A stretch of DNA of 64,000 nt from Verrucomicrobiota bacterium (GTDB taxonomy: Bacteria; Verrucomicrobiota; Verrucomicrobiia; Chthoniobacterales; Chthoniobacteraceae). Of this stretch, positions 7,901-17,000 are shown in pieces. The translations under genes and the position numbers were made by a program. The stretch lies in contig VFJQ01000023.1 of assembly GCA_009885995.1 (NCBI GenBank), positions 1 to 64,000 on the forward strand, given 5' to 3'. The first letter of the stretch is position 1. Every line of letters starts with the position of its first letter. The notes under the pieces were generated by a model that saw nothing but the letters and a program-made list of their open reading frames with translations, was not told where the DNA came from and searched no databases.

Positions 7901-9868
7901 GCGGCGACGAATGCCTATTTCGAGTGGAGCACGGCGCAGGATTTCAGCGGCGCGACCACCACAGCCACGCAGTCCGTCGGCAGTGGGAATGCGGACGCGC
8001 CGATCACGCAGGCGATCACCGGGCTCACGCCGGCGACGCAATACTTCTACCGCATCGTGGCGACGAACCTGAGCGGCACAAACCGCGGGCTCCCGGCGAG
8101 CTTCACGGCGGTCCCGCTGCCTGCTGGGGTGACGACTGGCAACGCGACGAGCATCACCTCCACCTCGGCCACCCTGAGCGGCACGGTGGATACGAAGGGC
8201 GTGAGCGGGACGGCGATTTTCGAATACGGCGAGACGACGGCCTACGACCAGAGCGTCTCCGTGCAGGGAGCGATCACGGGGGCGGGGCCGCAGACGGTGA
8301 GTGTCGCTATCAGCGGGCTGTCATCTGCGAAGACGTATCATTTCCGGCTGGTGGCGAATACCGACGGGGGACGCAGTGAAGGGAGCGATGCCACTTTCAC
8401 CACGACGGACTCTGCGGCGCCGGTCGCGGTGCCGGACACGATCTTTCACACCGGGCAGGTTGTCTTCGAGCCGCTGCTCAATGACGCCGACGCCGATGAC
8501 GGTGATGTTGCGGGTTTGGCGATTGCCCCTCCGCTCGATGTCGCGGGTTTGCGTGGAACTACCACGATTTCCGATGACGGGAAGCGCATCACTTACACGG
8601 TGGACAGCCCGGATGCCGTAGCGGCATTTCGCTACAGAGCGCGGGACGCGCATGGCACAGTTTCCAACCCTGGGATCGTGACGCTCGTCCACTACCGACC
8701 GTATGCGGGCCATTACCAACCGGCGCAGGCGGGACTGGTGCCACAGTCCATCCCCGTGGGATCACGCAGGGCAGTGGCCATTGCCATCGGCCTCGACGAA
8801 GCCGGGAAGTTCAAGACCGGCTCATCTTTCTACGTCTTCAAGGACGGCTCCGGGCTTGGTGGACAGAAGCTCGAGGGCAGCTTCGGCACGTATGGGAGGG
8901 CCAAGGCCGACTTCACCAATCCCGACGGAGCTTTGACCCGCCTGGATCTCGCCCTCTCCGGCAATCCCGCTGACCGGCGCATCACCGGGAGCATCAGCAT
9001 CACGGACGCCGACGGCACCTTCACGGCGGCGCTGGACTTGCCGGTGGCGGGGCAAGCGCCGAGAGCAACGAGCGGCAAGAGCGTCGCCTTCATCGATCCG
9101 CCAAACGCGGCTGCAGCGAGTGCGGCTCGCTCTCGCAGTCTCGTCGCCATCCCGGGCGACGGATTTTTGACCATGACCGTGGGCAAGGACCGCCGCCGCG
9201 GGGCGCGCTTCGTCGGGCGGCTGCCGGATGCACAGCCCTTCAGCGCCGGTGATCGCAACCCGGACGGCGCCACCTACCGTCTCGCCACCTCGCGCCTCTA
9301 CCAGCGAGCGGGTAAGAGCCACGGCACGCTCGCCGGCAGCGTCGATGCGGTGGAAGCCGGCGGGGTGCCTCTCGGCCTCGTCGCGGAGCTGGACTGGGAC
9401 AAGGCTCCCGACCCGGACTCGACCTATTACCGCGACGGCATCGCGGCGAGCCTCATCATCGACGGCATCCCCTACCCGAAGCCAGCGAGGAACGAACTCA
9501 TCCCCATCGGCCTGAGCCCCGGCTTGCTCAATGCGACGCTGCGCCTGAGCGATGGGAATTTGACCGACGGCGCATTGCCCGACGTGCGCGACGTGTTGCT
9601 GAGCATCTTCCCCACGCGTGCCGTGATCGCCGGCTACGTGCCCGGCACCACCGGCTCCGAGATCGATCTCACGCAGATGAAGCTCACGCTCGTGCCGAAG
9701 TCCGGGCTGTTCAGCGGCAGATTCATCCACCCCGCGACGCAGAAGCCGGTGAAGTTCCAGGGCGCGTTCAAGCCGGCCTTTGGCGATGTGCCCGGCGAAG
9801 GCCGTGGCTCTTTCGCCGGACAGACCGAGAGCGGCTCGGTGCGGATCACGGTGAACGACTCCAACTGA
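4943..9868 (+). CDS. Large exported multidomain protein: delta-60 propeller repeats, Fn3-like repeats, shared C-terminal domain
   Basis: 1,641 residues from the ATG at 4943, which yields a clean signal peptide (MNATLRGALAALLAVLSP...ASAAPG). An upstream ATG at 4901 overlaps the previous stop as ATGA and is the alternative. Seven delta-60/DUF5122 beta-propeller repeats come first, of about 50 residues, each with FNPNANG, VQADGKIVIGG, FT.VGG and RIARLNADGTLD. A beta domain follows (ANRIQWLRGGASPEIG), then seven Fn3-like units of about 95 residues (ATLSGTVNPNG, YFEYGTT.YG, TYHYR.VATN..GT). A cadherin-like segment (DTIFHTGQVVFEPLLNDAD) and the roughly 400-residue C-terminal domain found in the preceding protein close it, ending SGSVRITVN. 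It is likely secreted or surface-anchored. The DNA of the propeller units is very similar, so recombination could change copy number (inference). Confidence 0.85.
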   Translation: MNATLRGALAALLAVLSPLASAAPGDVDATFNPNANGAVFSTAVQPDGKIVIGGDFTIVGGVARNRIARLNADGTLAPAFNPNANGRVSSAAVQADGKIVIGGQFTTVGGVTRRRIARLNADGTLDPAFNPNANSEVFSTAVQADGRILIWGAFSTVGGQARAHITRLNADGTLDPTFNANTTSHVYSATVQTDGRIVIGGLFGNVNDVSRAYIARLNADGTLDAAFNPNVGVSLSNEVYSTAVQADGKIVIGGEFTIVGGVTRNNFARLNADGTLDAAFNPNANGIVWSTTVQADGKILIGGLFTTVGGVTRNRIARLNADGTLDPAFNPNAGGDVYSTAVQANGKIVIGTNTSIVGGVTRNGIARLENDPATQTLTVLSANRIQWLRGGASPEIGQVTFELSTDGGANWSPLGSGTRIAGGWERTGLSLPSSGFIRARGRTVSGIYGGSFGIVEVQVPYPTTPPTVSTGSPTDVTPSTATLSGTVNPGSLATSAYFEYGLTAAYGNTTAVQDVGSGSSVVAVSEAISGLQVVSTYHFRMVGTNAGGTAFGADQTFTTGGRPPLAVTNGASSVTASGAMLNATVTPRDTATSVVFEWGATTSYGNTTSVQNLVPSTTAQAVGAALSGLSPLTLIHYRVVATNADGSAIGADATFTTLPLAPEVSGLVAANVTNTGATLQVQVNPNKAATTGYFQYGTTTGYGSQTAVLDAGSGSVAGTVSVLLTGLSTSNTYHYRFVAVNAGGTTVSGDATFFTVNAGNFAPAVATGSASMIGTDTATLNGAVNPNGGATTTYFEYGTTTGYGTRAPVPDLDIGGGTSALGLSELVAGLLPNTLYHFRIVATNSQGTTPGSDSIFTTKPLPPVATTSAATGVGFASAMLTGTVNANGAATSGYFEWGTTTSYGNQTPGQNLGNGSSAGAVSAAIGGLAANATYHYRLVATNPGGTSLGDDVAFTTTSPPPAVTTTAPVNVTTSGATLRGTVNPNGAATNAYFEWSTAQDFSGATTTATQSVGSGNADAPITQAITGLTPATQYFYRIVATNLSGTNRGLPASFTAVPLPAGVTTGNATSITSTSATLSGTVDTKGVSGTAIFEYGETTAYDQSVSVQGAITGAGPQTVSVAISGLSSAKTYHFRLVANTDGGRSEGSDATFTTTDSAAPVAVPDTIFHTGQVVFEPLLNDADADDGDVAGLAIAPPLDVAGLRGTTTISDDGKRITYTVDSPDAVAAFRYRARDAHGTVSNPGIVTLVHYRPYAGHYQPAQAGLVPQSIPVGSRRAVAIAIGLDEAGKFKTGSSFYVFKDGSGLGGQKLEGSFGTYGRAKADFTNPDGALTRLDLALSGNPADRRITGSISITDADGTFTAALDLPVAGQAPRATSGKSVAFIDPPNAAAASAARSRSLVAIPGDGFLTMTVGKDRRRGARFVGRLPDAQPFSAGDRNPDGATYRLATSRLYQRAGKSHGTLAGSVDAVEAGGVPLGLVAELDWDKAPDPDSTYYRDGIAASLIIDGIPYPKPARNELIPIGLSPGLLNATLRLSDGNLTDGALPDVRDVLLSIFPTRAVIAGYVPGTTGSEIDLTQMKLTLVPKSGLFSGRFIHPATQKPVKFQGAFKPAFGDVPGEGRGSFAGQTESGSVRITVNDSN

Positions 9869-9875
9869 CCTGTGG

Positions 9876-10646
9876 CTAGCTCCTGGAGCGGGTCGGTGGC
9901 TTCATCTCAAGCGCCACGGGACAGTGATCGGAGCCGAGAACGCCGCCGAGGATGCGGGCGGCCTTGAGCCGCGGACGCAGCGTGGCGGAGGTGAGGAAGT
10001 AGTCGATGCGCCAGCCGATATTCCGGGCGCGCGCGCCGTTCATCTGGCTCCACCAGGTATAGTGGCCGCCGCTTTTTTCGAACTCGCGGAAGGTATCGAC
10101 GAACCCGGCAGCGACGAGGGTATCGAAACCCGCGCGCTCCTCCGGCGTGAAGCCGTGGTTCTTCACGTTGTCCTTCGGGCGGGCGAGGTCGATCTCGGTG
10201 TGGGCGACGTTGAGGTCGCCGCAGACGATGACGGGTTTGGTGAGTTCGAGTGCGCGCAGGTAGGCGAGGAAGGCGCGGTCCCACTCCTGCCGATACGGGA
10301 GGCGCGTGAGTTCGCGTTGCGAGTTGGGCACATAGACGTTCACGAGGAAGAAGTCGCTGAACTCGGTCGTGAGCACGCGGCCTTCGCGATCATGCTCCGC
10401 GATGCCGATGCCGCGGGCGACGCCGAGCGGCTTGGCTTTCGAGAGCGTGAGCACGCCGGAGTAGCCGCGCTTTTCCGCCCAGTTCCAGTGCGCTTCATAG
10501 CCGGGCCAGGCAGCTTCGACATCCTCGGGCGCGGCCTTCGTCTCCTGCACGCACATCACATCGGGTGCCTCGGCGGTGAGGAAATCGAGGAAGCCCTTGC
10601 GGAGTGCCGCGCGGATGCCGTTGACGTTCCAGGAAATCAGCTTCAC
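9876..10646 (-). CDS. xthA: Exodeoxyribonuclease III (AP endonuclease)
   Basis: This is a base-excision-repair nuclease of the endonuclease/exonuclease/phosphatase family with AP-endonuclease and 3'-5' exonuclease activity. Motifs: KLISWNVNGIRAA at the N-terminus, VMCVQETKA (metal Glu), VNVYVPN, VICGDLNVAHTEIDLA, WRIDYFLTS and the final LGSDHCPVAL (catalytic His). At 256 residues it is full-length. The GTG at 10646 is chosen because the conserved KLISWN starts immediately after it and the frame upstream (to 10715) is shadow sequence of the next gene. It begins 13 bp after the HtrA-like gene, so it is probably the last gene of the sigma-factor operon. The end is 7 bp from the convergent large surface-protein gene. 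Confidence 0.93.
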   Translation of the reverse strand: MKLISWNVNGIRAALRKGFLDFLTAEAPDVMCVQETKAAPEDVEAAWPGYEAHWNWAEKRGYSGVLTLSKAKPLGVARGIGIAEHDREGRVLTTEFSDFFLVNVYVPNSQRELTRLPYRQEWDRAFLAYLRALELTKPVIVCGDLNVAHTEIDLARPKDNVKNHGFTPEERAGFDTLVAAGFVDTFREFEKSGGHYTWWSQMNGARARNIGWRIDYFLTSATLRPRLKAARILGGVLGSDHCPVALEMKPPTRSRS

Positions 10647-10659
10647 CCGGCGCCGTTTC

Positions 10660-11697
10660 CTAGCGGTCGATGTTGAGCGGGAAGCCGCGCAGGTTCGCGC
10701 CGTCAGCGGGGGCAAAGGACGGAATATCCCCCGCGGTGCGGGCGCTCGTATTCGGCCGATCGGCAGCAGTGACGGTGAGATCGATCGTCTGGTCGCCTCG
10801 CGCGACGCGGAGCTTCACTTCGTCTTCGGCGGCGATGTAAAATGCTGCGTCGAGGACGTCTTCCGGGCTGCCGATCGTTCGGGAACCGACCTGAAGCAGG
10901 ACGTCGCCAGTTTGGAGTCCGGCCTTTTGGCCGGGCGAGCCGATGTTCAGCACGTTGATCTCCGCAGTGGAGTTCCCGCGCGGGGTCTGCGCGGTCTCGA
11001 CACCGACGCCGAGCCAGCCGGGGCGAAGCTCGCCGAACCGGAGGAAGTCCTTATGCACTTTATCGGCCGCTTCGATCGGCAGGGTGAAGCATGCGCTGCC
11101 CTGATCGAGGCTCGAGATGAGGATGCCGACCGCTTCGCCGCGCATATTCAGCAGCGGCGCGCCGCCCTGGCCGCGTTGCACCGGGACATTCGCGCGGACG
11201 TGTCGCGTGGCGAAGTAGCGATCGAGATACTTGATATCGAAGCCGGACACGCAACCGAAGCTCGGCGAAAGCGGCAGGTCCATCGGATAGCCGACGACCA
11301 TCACTGGGCCGCCGACGGTGAGGGAGCGACTCTCCCCGACGGAGATGAATGGAGTATCCGAAGCATCGACCTTGAGGACGGCGACGCCGCTGCGTGGATC
11401 GGCGACGAGTCGTCGCGCGGGGAATTTCTGATCGCCGAATCGGACTTCGAAATCGCTGCTTTCGCCGCCGATCGTGTAGCTCGTGTAGATCGTGCCGGCG
11501 GGATCGACGAAGAAGCCTGTGCCGCTGAGCCTGCCGTGGCGGTCGGTCGCTTCGATGCGAACGATGGCTTTCTGGGCGCGCTCGAAGACCACGCTGATCT
11601 CGCTCGCGAGGCTTTCGGCGACAGACTTCGGCACATCTTGCGCGCACGCCCCGGCGAGGAGCAGGGCGGCGATGGAACTCGAAAGTCTGAATCCCAA
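10660..11697 (-). CDS. HtrA/DegP-like PDZ protein with catalytic triad lost
   Basis: 345 residues: a signal peptide (MGFRLSSSIAALLLAGACA, possibly lipoprotein-like), a trypsin-like HtrA fold, then a PDZ domain (LGVGVETAQT..GLQTGDVLLQVG). Aligned by eye to the intact HtrA at 37405-38577, the active-site positions are changed. TNDHVIEG becomes YTSYTIGG (His lost). DPSVDIAVLKI becomes DPRSGVAVLKV (Asp lost). GNSGGPL becomes GQGGAPL (Ser lost). The fold landmarks around them are well kept, so this looks like a selected non-proteolytic binding protein, not decay. It lies 4 bp after the probable anti-sigma gene, so it could sense or scaffold in the envelope-stress circuit (inference). It is probably periplasmic. 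Confidence 0.85.
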   Translation of the reverse strand: MGFRLSSSIAALLLAGACAQDVPKSVAESLASEISVVFERAQKAIVRIEATDRHGRLSGTGFFVDPAGTIYTSYTIGGESSDFEVRFGDQKFPARRLVADPRSGVAVLKVDASDTPFISVGESRSLTVGGPVMVVGYPMDLPLSPSFGCVSGFDIKYLDRYFATRHVRANVPVQRGQGGAPLLNMRGEAVGILISSLDQGSACFTLPIEAADKVHKDFLRFGELRPGWLGVGVETAQTPRGNSTAEINVLNIGSPGQKAGLQTGDVLLQVGSRTIGSPEDVLDAAFYIAAEDEVKLRVARGDQTIDLTVTAADRPNTSARTAGDIPSFAPADGANLRGFPLNIDR

Positions 11698-11701
11698 ATC
11701 G

Positions 11702-12238
11702 TTAGAAGCTGAACGAAACCTTCGTGGCTTCGAAGCTCACGGGCCGCGTGTCGATCACGTAGCGTGGTTGATGCGCAACCGCGGCTCGCGGCGAAGCGCT
11801 GGCTGGGACGAGACGGGCATTGCCGAGAGTTATTTCTTCATCCGCGGCGATCCCGGCAGCAGGGGCTTCCTGCAATGAAAGGAGGCGGGGGGAAGAAGGA
11901 ACGGCCGAAAGGATGTTTGCTGGAGCGCGATTGACGCTGGTCTTGGCCAGCGCGCGAGGTGCCACCGCATACTGCGGCGCGTCCCCGATCAGGCCGATTC
12001 CGAGCAATCCGGCTACGGCGACGAGCGCCATCGCTCCGGCGAACGAAACGTTTCCCATGCTGTGCGCGCTGAAGAAAGTCTGGAAGCGTTCCAGCCCAAT
12101 CGCCCACAGCGATCGCCTCAAAAGTTCCGTCCGTTGGCGCCGATGGATGTCCTGCAGGAGTTTTTCGTAGTATCCCGCAGGCGGCTGCTCGTAGCGTTTG
12201 AGGCGGAGGAGCGCGGTGAGCTTTTGATCTTCGGTCAT
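11702..12238 (-). CDS. Probable anti-sigma factor, single-pass membrane protein
   Basis: 178 residues from the ATG at 12238. The N-terminal 60 residues are polar and helical (MTEDQKLTALLRLKRYEQPP), followed by one membrane span near residues 66-88 (SFAGAMALVAVAGLLGIGLIG). The C-terminal 90 residues are Ala/Pro-rich and probably periplasmic. There is no HxxxCxxC zinc motif, so it is not a classical ZAS protein. Assignment rests on topology and on position: the gene begins 19 bp after the ECF sigma gene and is followed 4 bp later by the HtrA-like gene, like rpoE-rseA arrangements. I do not recognise the sequence family itself. Confidence 0.6.
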   Translation of the reverse strand: MTEDQKLTALLRLKRYEQPPAGYYEKLLQDIHRRQRTELLRRSLWAIGLERFQTFFSAHSMGNVSFAGAMALVAVAGLLGIGLIGDAPQYAVAPRALAKTSVNRAPANILSAVPSSPRLLSLQEAPAAGIAADEEITLGNARLVPASASPRAAVAHQPRYVIDTRPVSFEATKVSFSF

Positions 12239-12257
12239 GAGCTTTTGGTCTGGGCGG

Positions 12258-12941
12258 CTAGGAGAGAAACTCGCTGAGAAAATTTTGCAATTGCCGATGT
12301 GCGTAAAAGAGGCGCGACCGAACGGTCCCTTCCGAGACACCCAAGATCTTCGCTATTTCGGCGTGAGGCAAACCTTGGATATCGAACATGGTGACAACCG
12401 TGCGGTGGTCTTCGGACAGCCTCTGCATGGCATCGTTCAATCTTTTCTGGAGCTCGTTCAAGTTGGCTTCCCGCACGGGAGTGCTCGTGGCGGCCAGTTC
12501 GATGAGATCTTTGTCCTGATGAACGCTGGATTCGATGTCGTCGAGACTCTGATGTGTCCGGCGCGTCCGTTTCTTCAGAAAGTTGATCGTCATGTTCACG
12601 GCTATCGAGTGGATCCACGTGTAGAAGGATGACTTGCCTCGGAAACTGTTGATCGAACGATACGCCTTCGACCACACGTCCTGAAGCATGTCGTGAGTGT
12701 CGTCGTGGTTCGACGTCATGTTGTAAACGAGGCCGTAAAGGCGCGGGCTGTATTTGAGGATCAGCTCGTCGAAAGCTCCCGTATCGCCAGCCTGCGTGCG
12801 CGCGACGAGGTCGTCGTCCTGCCGCCGGCTCTCGTCGTCGGATGAAGCCCGGGGCTCTGTTGGTTTTGGCGGCTCGGGCGGTTCCTGCATCGCGACGATC
12901 TTGCTAACAGGCGCGGGTAGCGCAGGGGAAGGCGAATGCAT
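12258..12941 (-). CDS. ECF-family RNA polymerase sigma factor
   Basis: 227 residues from the ATG at 12941, which has a gagg-type ribosome site about 8 nt upstream; an ATG at 12890 (MQEPPEPPKP) gives 210 residues and lacks one. Region 2 is FDELILKYSPRLYGLVYNM..DTHDMLQDVWSKAY..FRGKSSFYTWIHSIAVN. Region 4 is LSEDHRTVVTMFDIQG..HAEIAKILGVSEGTVRSRLFYAHRQL, a helix-turn-helix for the -35 element. There is no region 3, as expected of ECF sigmas. A Pro-rich, acidic N-terminal tail precedes region 2. The next genes on the strand are the probable anti-sigma factor and a triad-less HtrA protein, pointing to an envelope-signal circuit. The aldolase gene ends 22 bp upstream and could be cotranscribed. Confidence 0.93.
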   Translation of the reverse strand: MHSPSPALPAPVSKIVAMQEPPEPPKPTEPRASSDDESRRQDDDLVARTQAGDTGAFDELILKYSPRLYGLVYNMTSNHDDTHDMLQDVWSKAYRSINSFRGKSSFYTWIHSIAVNMTINFLKKRTRRTHQSLDDIESSVHQDKDLIELAATSTPVREANLNELQKRLNDAMQRLSEDHRTVVTMFDIQGLPHAEIAKILGVSEGTVRSRLFYAHRQLQNFLSEFLS

Positions 12942-12963
12942 TAGCGCCCTCAGACGTCCCTGA

Positions 12964-14034
12964 TCAAAGCACGGCGCGGAGGTCAGACGCGAGCGCGTCC
13001 ACATCTTCGGGCCGTGTGTCCCATGAGCACATGAACCGGCAGCCACCGGCGCCGATGAATGTGTAGAAAAGCCAGCCCCTTGCACGCAGCGCACCGATGG
13101 CTGCAGCGGGCAATTCGACAAAGACGCCGTTTGCCTCGCGGGTGAAGAGCGGCCTCGTATTCGGGAGCTCACGCAGGGCAGCATCGAGCCTCGCCGCCAT
13201 CGCGTTGGCGTGTGCTGCGTGGCGCAGCCACGCGCCGTCCTTGAGTATCCCGACCCACGGCGCGCTGAGGAAGCGCATCTTTGAAGCAAGTTGGCCTGCT
13301 TGCTTGCAACGCCATTCAAACTCGTGTGCGAGCTCGCGGTTGAAAAAGACGACCGATTCGCCGACCGCCATGCCGTTCTTCGTCCCGCCGAAGCACAGCA
13401 CGTCCACGCCGGCCTGCCACGTGATCTCCTTTGGTGCACAACCGAGCGAGGCGACGGCGTTGGCAAAGCGCGCGCCGTCCATGTGTAGCCGCAGTCCGAG
13501 CGATTTGGTTTTTGACCAGATCGCCTTGAGTTCATCGGGCGAATAGACCGTTCCGACCTCGGTCGCATTCGTCACGCTCACGGCGCGTGGCTTGGGGAAA
13601 TGGAGATCGCTGCGTTTGCCCACCACGCGTTCGATCTCCGACGGCGCGATCTTTCCCTCTGCGCCGGGCAGGAGGAGCACCTTCGTTCCATTCGAGAAGA
13701 ACTCGGGCGCTCCGCACTCGTCGGTCTCCACGTGGGCGAGTTCGTGGCAAAGGATGGAGTGGTAGCTCTGGCAGCACGAGGCGAGCGCGAGCGAGTTTGC
13801 TGCGGTGCCGTTGAAGACGAAGAAGACGTCGCAGTCGGTCTCGAACACCTCGCGCAGCAAGTCGGCAGCGCGCTGTGTCCACGCATCGTCGCCATAGCTC
13901 GGGCAGTGCCCGGCGTTCGCCTCCTGCATGGCGGTCCACGCCTCCGGGCACAGGCCGGAGTAGTTGTCGCTGGCAAACTGCCGCCGGAGTGGCGGCGGCG
14001 CAGCGGCGGCAAGCGTGCGGTCGGAAGCGTTCAT
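12964..14034 (-). CDS. ltaE: Low-specificity L-threonine aldolase (PLP-dependent)
   Basis: It cleaves L-threonine or allo-threonine to glycine and acetaldehyde (or runs in reverse) using pyridoxal phosphate. The 356-residue fold-type I sequence has FASDNYSGLCPEAW at the N-terminus, GDDAWTQRAADLLREVF, FNGTAANSLALAS, HVETDECGAPEFF, LHMDGARFANAVASLG and the PLP-lysine site CFGGTKNGMAVGE. All are characteristic of the beta-eliminating lyase/threonine aldolase family. Related activities such as phenylserine aldolase cannot be excluded. It lies 24 bp downstream of the giant adhesin-like gene on the same strand and 22 bp before the sigma factor gene. Confidence 0.92.
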   Translation of the reverse strand: MNASDRTLAAAAPPPLRRQFASDNYSGLCPEAWTAMQEANAGHCPSYGDDAWTQRAADLLREVFETDCDVFFVFNGTAANSLALASCCQSYHSILCHELAHVETDECGAPEFFSNGTKVLLLPGAEGKIAPSEIERVVGKRSDLHFPKPRAVSVTNATEVGTVYSPDELKAIWSKTKSLGLRLHMDGARFANAVASLGCAPKEITWQAGVDVLCFGGTKNGMAVGESVVFFNRELAHEFEWRCKQAGQLASKMRFLSAPWVGILKDGAWLRHAAHANAMAARLDAALRELPNTRPLFTREANGVFVELPAAAIGALRARGWLFYTFIGAGGCRFMCSWDTRPEDVDALASDLRAVL

Positions 14035-14058
14035 CGCGGCATCACTCGAGCCGCCGGA

Positions 14059-17000
14059 TCACGCGTGACCGAACACAAGGTAAGTGCCGCCGATATTGCC
14101 TGGATTGCCGGCCGCCAGCGGATCATTCGAATATCGGATACCCAGCGGTGCGAATGTCGGCGCGCTGATTCCGCCCAACAGCGCAAGGCTCAAGGATTCA
14201 TCGTAGGCGTAGAGCAGGTAGCGTCCGCCCGCGCTGATAGGATTAGCGCCGGCGTCATTATCGACATTTGCCGTGCTGGCGTAATCGGCGACGATTACAA
14301 CATCGCCGCTGATGCTGGTAATGGTGTCCTTGAGAATCAAGTTCCCCGGCGCGCTGCGGACGATCGTGATGTCGGAATCCGCAGTGATGGCGCCGAGTTC
14401 AGCGACACGCAGGGTGCCTGTCGAGAAGTTCACCGTCGCGCTAGGAGACGACGCGGTGGCGATCAGGTGCCACGTGTCGAACGTTCCAAGCTGCGTGATG
14501 CTGCCATTGAACGAAGTCAGCGAAGTGATGCCCGCGCTAGTCAAGACGCGTGAGATTTTACCACCTGCGATCAGAATGTCGCCATCCTCTTCTACCGTGG
14601 CATTACGAGCAGTCAGGTGCAGTTCGCCGAAGGAATTTCCAGCACCGGTCACGCTGATGCCATCGGTGGCGAGGGTCGAGGTGGAAGCCAGCGTCGCCCG
14701 CCCTGTGACGGCCCATGCGCCGGTGGAGGTGATGCTCTGTTTACTGGTCACTTTGAGTGTCGTGCCAGCGGATAGCTGGGCAAGATCGACGTCGGCGAGG
14801 CCTGAATATAGTTGAGGCCCGGTCGTGGTGATCACCGCATTTGTGTCGATCGCATCGCCCTTGAAATTGACGCTGGTGGCCGTGACGGTGCCATCGACGG
14901 TGACATCCCCGGTGGTCGAGGAGATCGTGAACGCCAATAACGGATTCACGGAGCCAATGTTGTCATGCACGTTGATGCTGCCGGAGACGGTCCGGAGCGT
15001 CAGAGTGCGCGCGACCGGGTTGCTATCGACCGTGTCCCACAAGTCGATGCCGCCAGTTCCGTTCGCTGCGATGGATAGCGTGTTCACGATCGTCAGCGGA
15101 TCGAGGAATTCGATTCCAGCAGCAGCCCAGCTAAACACCCGGCCCTTGAGGAGCGTGGTCCCTACAGCATCCGTGGCGACGCTGCTGGCATCGACCGCGT
15201 TGAATGTGGTCGTTCCGCCATTGTTGACCTGAACGTGGCCAGGCCGACTCGCGGCCGAACCGTTGCCGATCGGGGCCAGGAACGTCACGTCACCGGTCGC
15301 AGCACTGACGGTGAGATCGCTCAAGTTGGAGCTGAGGATGTAGCCACTCGTCAAGATGTCACCCGTCGCCGTGGAAACAGTCAGCGGGGCCGCCAGTGAG
15401 GTGCTCGCGAGGAAAGTAATGCTCCCACTTGTCGAGGAAATCGTCGCCGGGTCGGTGACGAGGACTTTGCCGGTCAGTTGCTGATGGAGGCTGGTGAAGG
15501 TGATCAAGCCAGCAGCGCTCGTGATGTCCGCTCCGATATCAGTGGTTCGCGCGTAAAACTCCAGCGAGGCGGTTCCGGTGGCGGTCACCGTATCGTTCAC
15601 GTAGATCGTCCCGCTGGTGAGGTTTGCGGAATGCAGCTTGGTCGGGGACTTGAAGACCACGGGTCCATCGACCGATAGAGTCCCGCCTGTGGTTGGCGAA
15701 GCGATCGTGATCAAAGCGAACCCTGAACTCAACGCATCGACATCGTCCGCGCTCAATTCCAACTCGGTGGAACCGCCAGTTTCGGGGCTGGTGCCGAGAA
15801 TCACGTTTATCGCTACCGAAGATGCCGTGAGAGAAATGGTCGAGCCGACGATCGAATCCGGACCGCCATTGAAGTTCATCTCATCGGCAGTGATCGTAAT
15901 GGCGCCGAGGACACGCACTGCTTCATCTACGGTGACCAGCGCGGACTTGTCGATCCGCACATAGTTGAGCGGCTTGGCCACGCCAAGGCTATCCACGCCG
16001 ACGTTGCCCATGAACCGAGTTTCGCCAGTGGCGGTGATGGTCAGCGCTGAGTTGGGGCTGACGCCGACCCGCGGGCTGAGCGCATCCGGACTCGTGCTCA
16101 GCGAGGTGGTAAACGTGGTCGGCCCAGTGATTAGCGAGATCACGGTTCCCGGCTGGACGTAAGGACCTGAGAGGGCTTGCCCGATGCTGAGGCTGCCGGT
16201 AGTCCCCGCCGTCAAGGTGAAGGCGTTGGTGCCCGAGTCAGCCGTGGCCTTGAGCGTCGAACTCGTGATGCTGGCAAGGACGGAGAAGGTCGCGATGTTA
16301 GCGGAGATCGTGAAGCTGGTCGGGCTGTTGATCGCCGTGACGGTCGCCCCAGTCGGAACCCCGGTGCCAAAGACGGGCTGCCCCACGTAGAGTCCGGAAG
16401 TGTCCCCGGCAGTCAGCGTGAATGTGTCTGTGCCCACCGTAGCCGAGCCCGTCAGTGTGGACGAACCCATGGTGCCATACACCAGATACGCCGTGTCGCT
16501 CACCGTCGCGGCGGCGGAGAGGGTGATATGAATGCCGTCGATATCCACGTCGGTGATGGTCGTGCCCGCCGGGATGCCCGTGCCGCTGACTTTCTGCCCA
16601 GGGAACAGTCCGGTTGTGTCTGCCAGAGCGACGATCGGGCTCGTCGCCGTGGTGGTCGATTCCAACTGCTGGCTCGTCAGGTTCAGATTGAGCACGTCGC
16701 CGGTGAAGGTCACGTCGGTCGCTCCGATCCGCAGGTTTTCCAACGGGTTGAGAACACCATTGTAGGTGACATCGCCGCCGTTGCTCGCGCTGTGCGCGCC
16801 GGCGCGCGTCGTGATCACCCCGGTCGCGTTATACACCTGCGAGCCATTTGTGTTAGTGTGCGGCTGAGTGTCGATGTTGTTCGCGTTCACCGTGAACGAC
16901 GTCGGTCGGATTGTCCCACCGATGCTCGCGAAGGGCGTCGTCGTCGTCGGCATCCCTCGGAAGGTCACATCGCCGCCTGCCGCATCGTAGAACGCATCCA

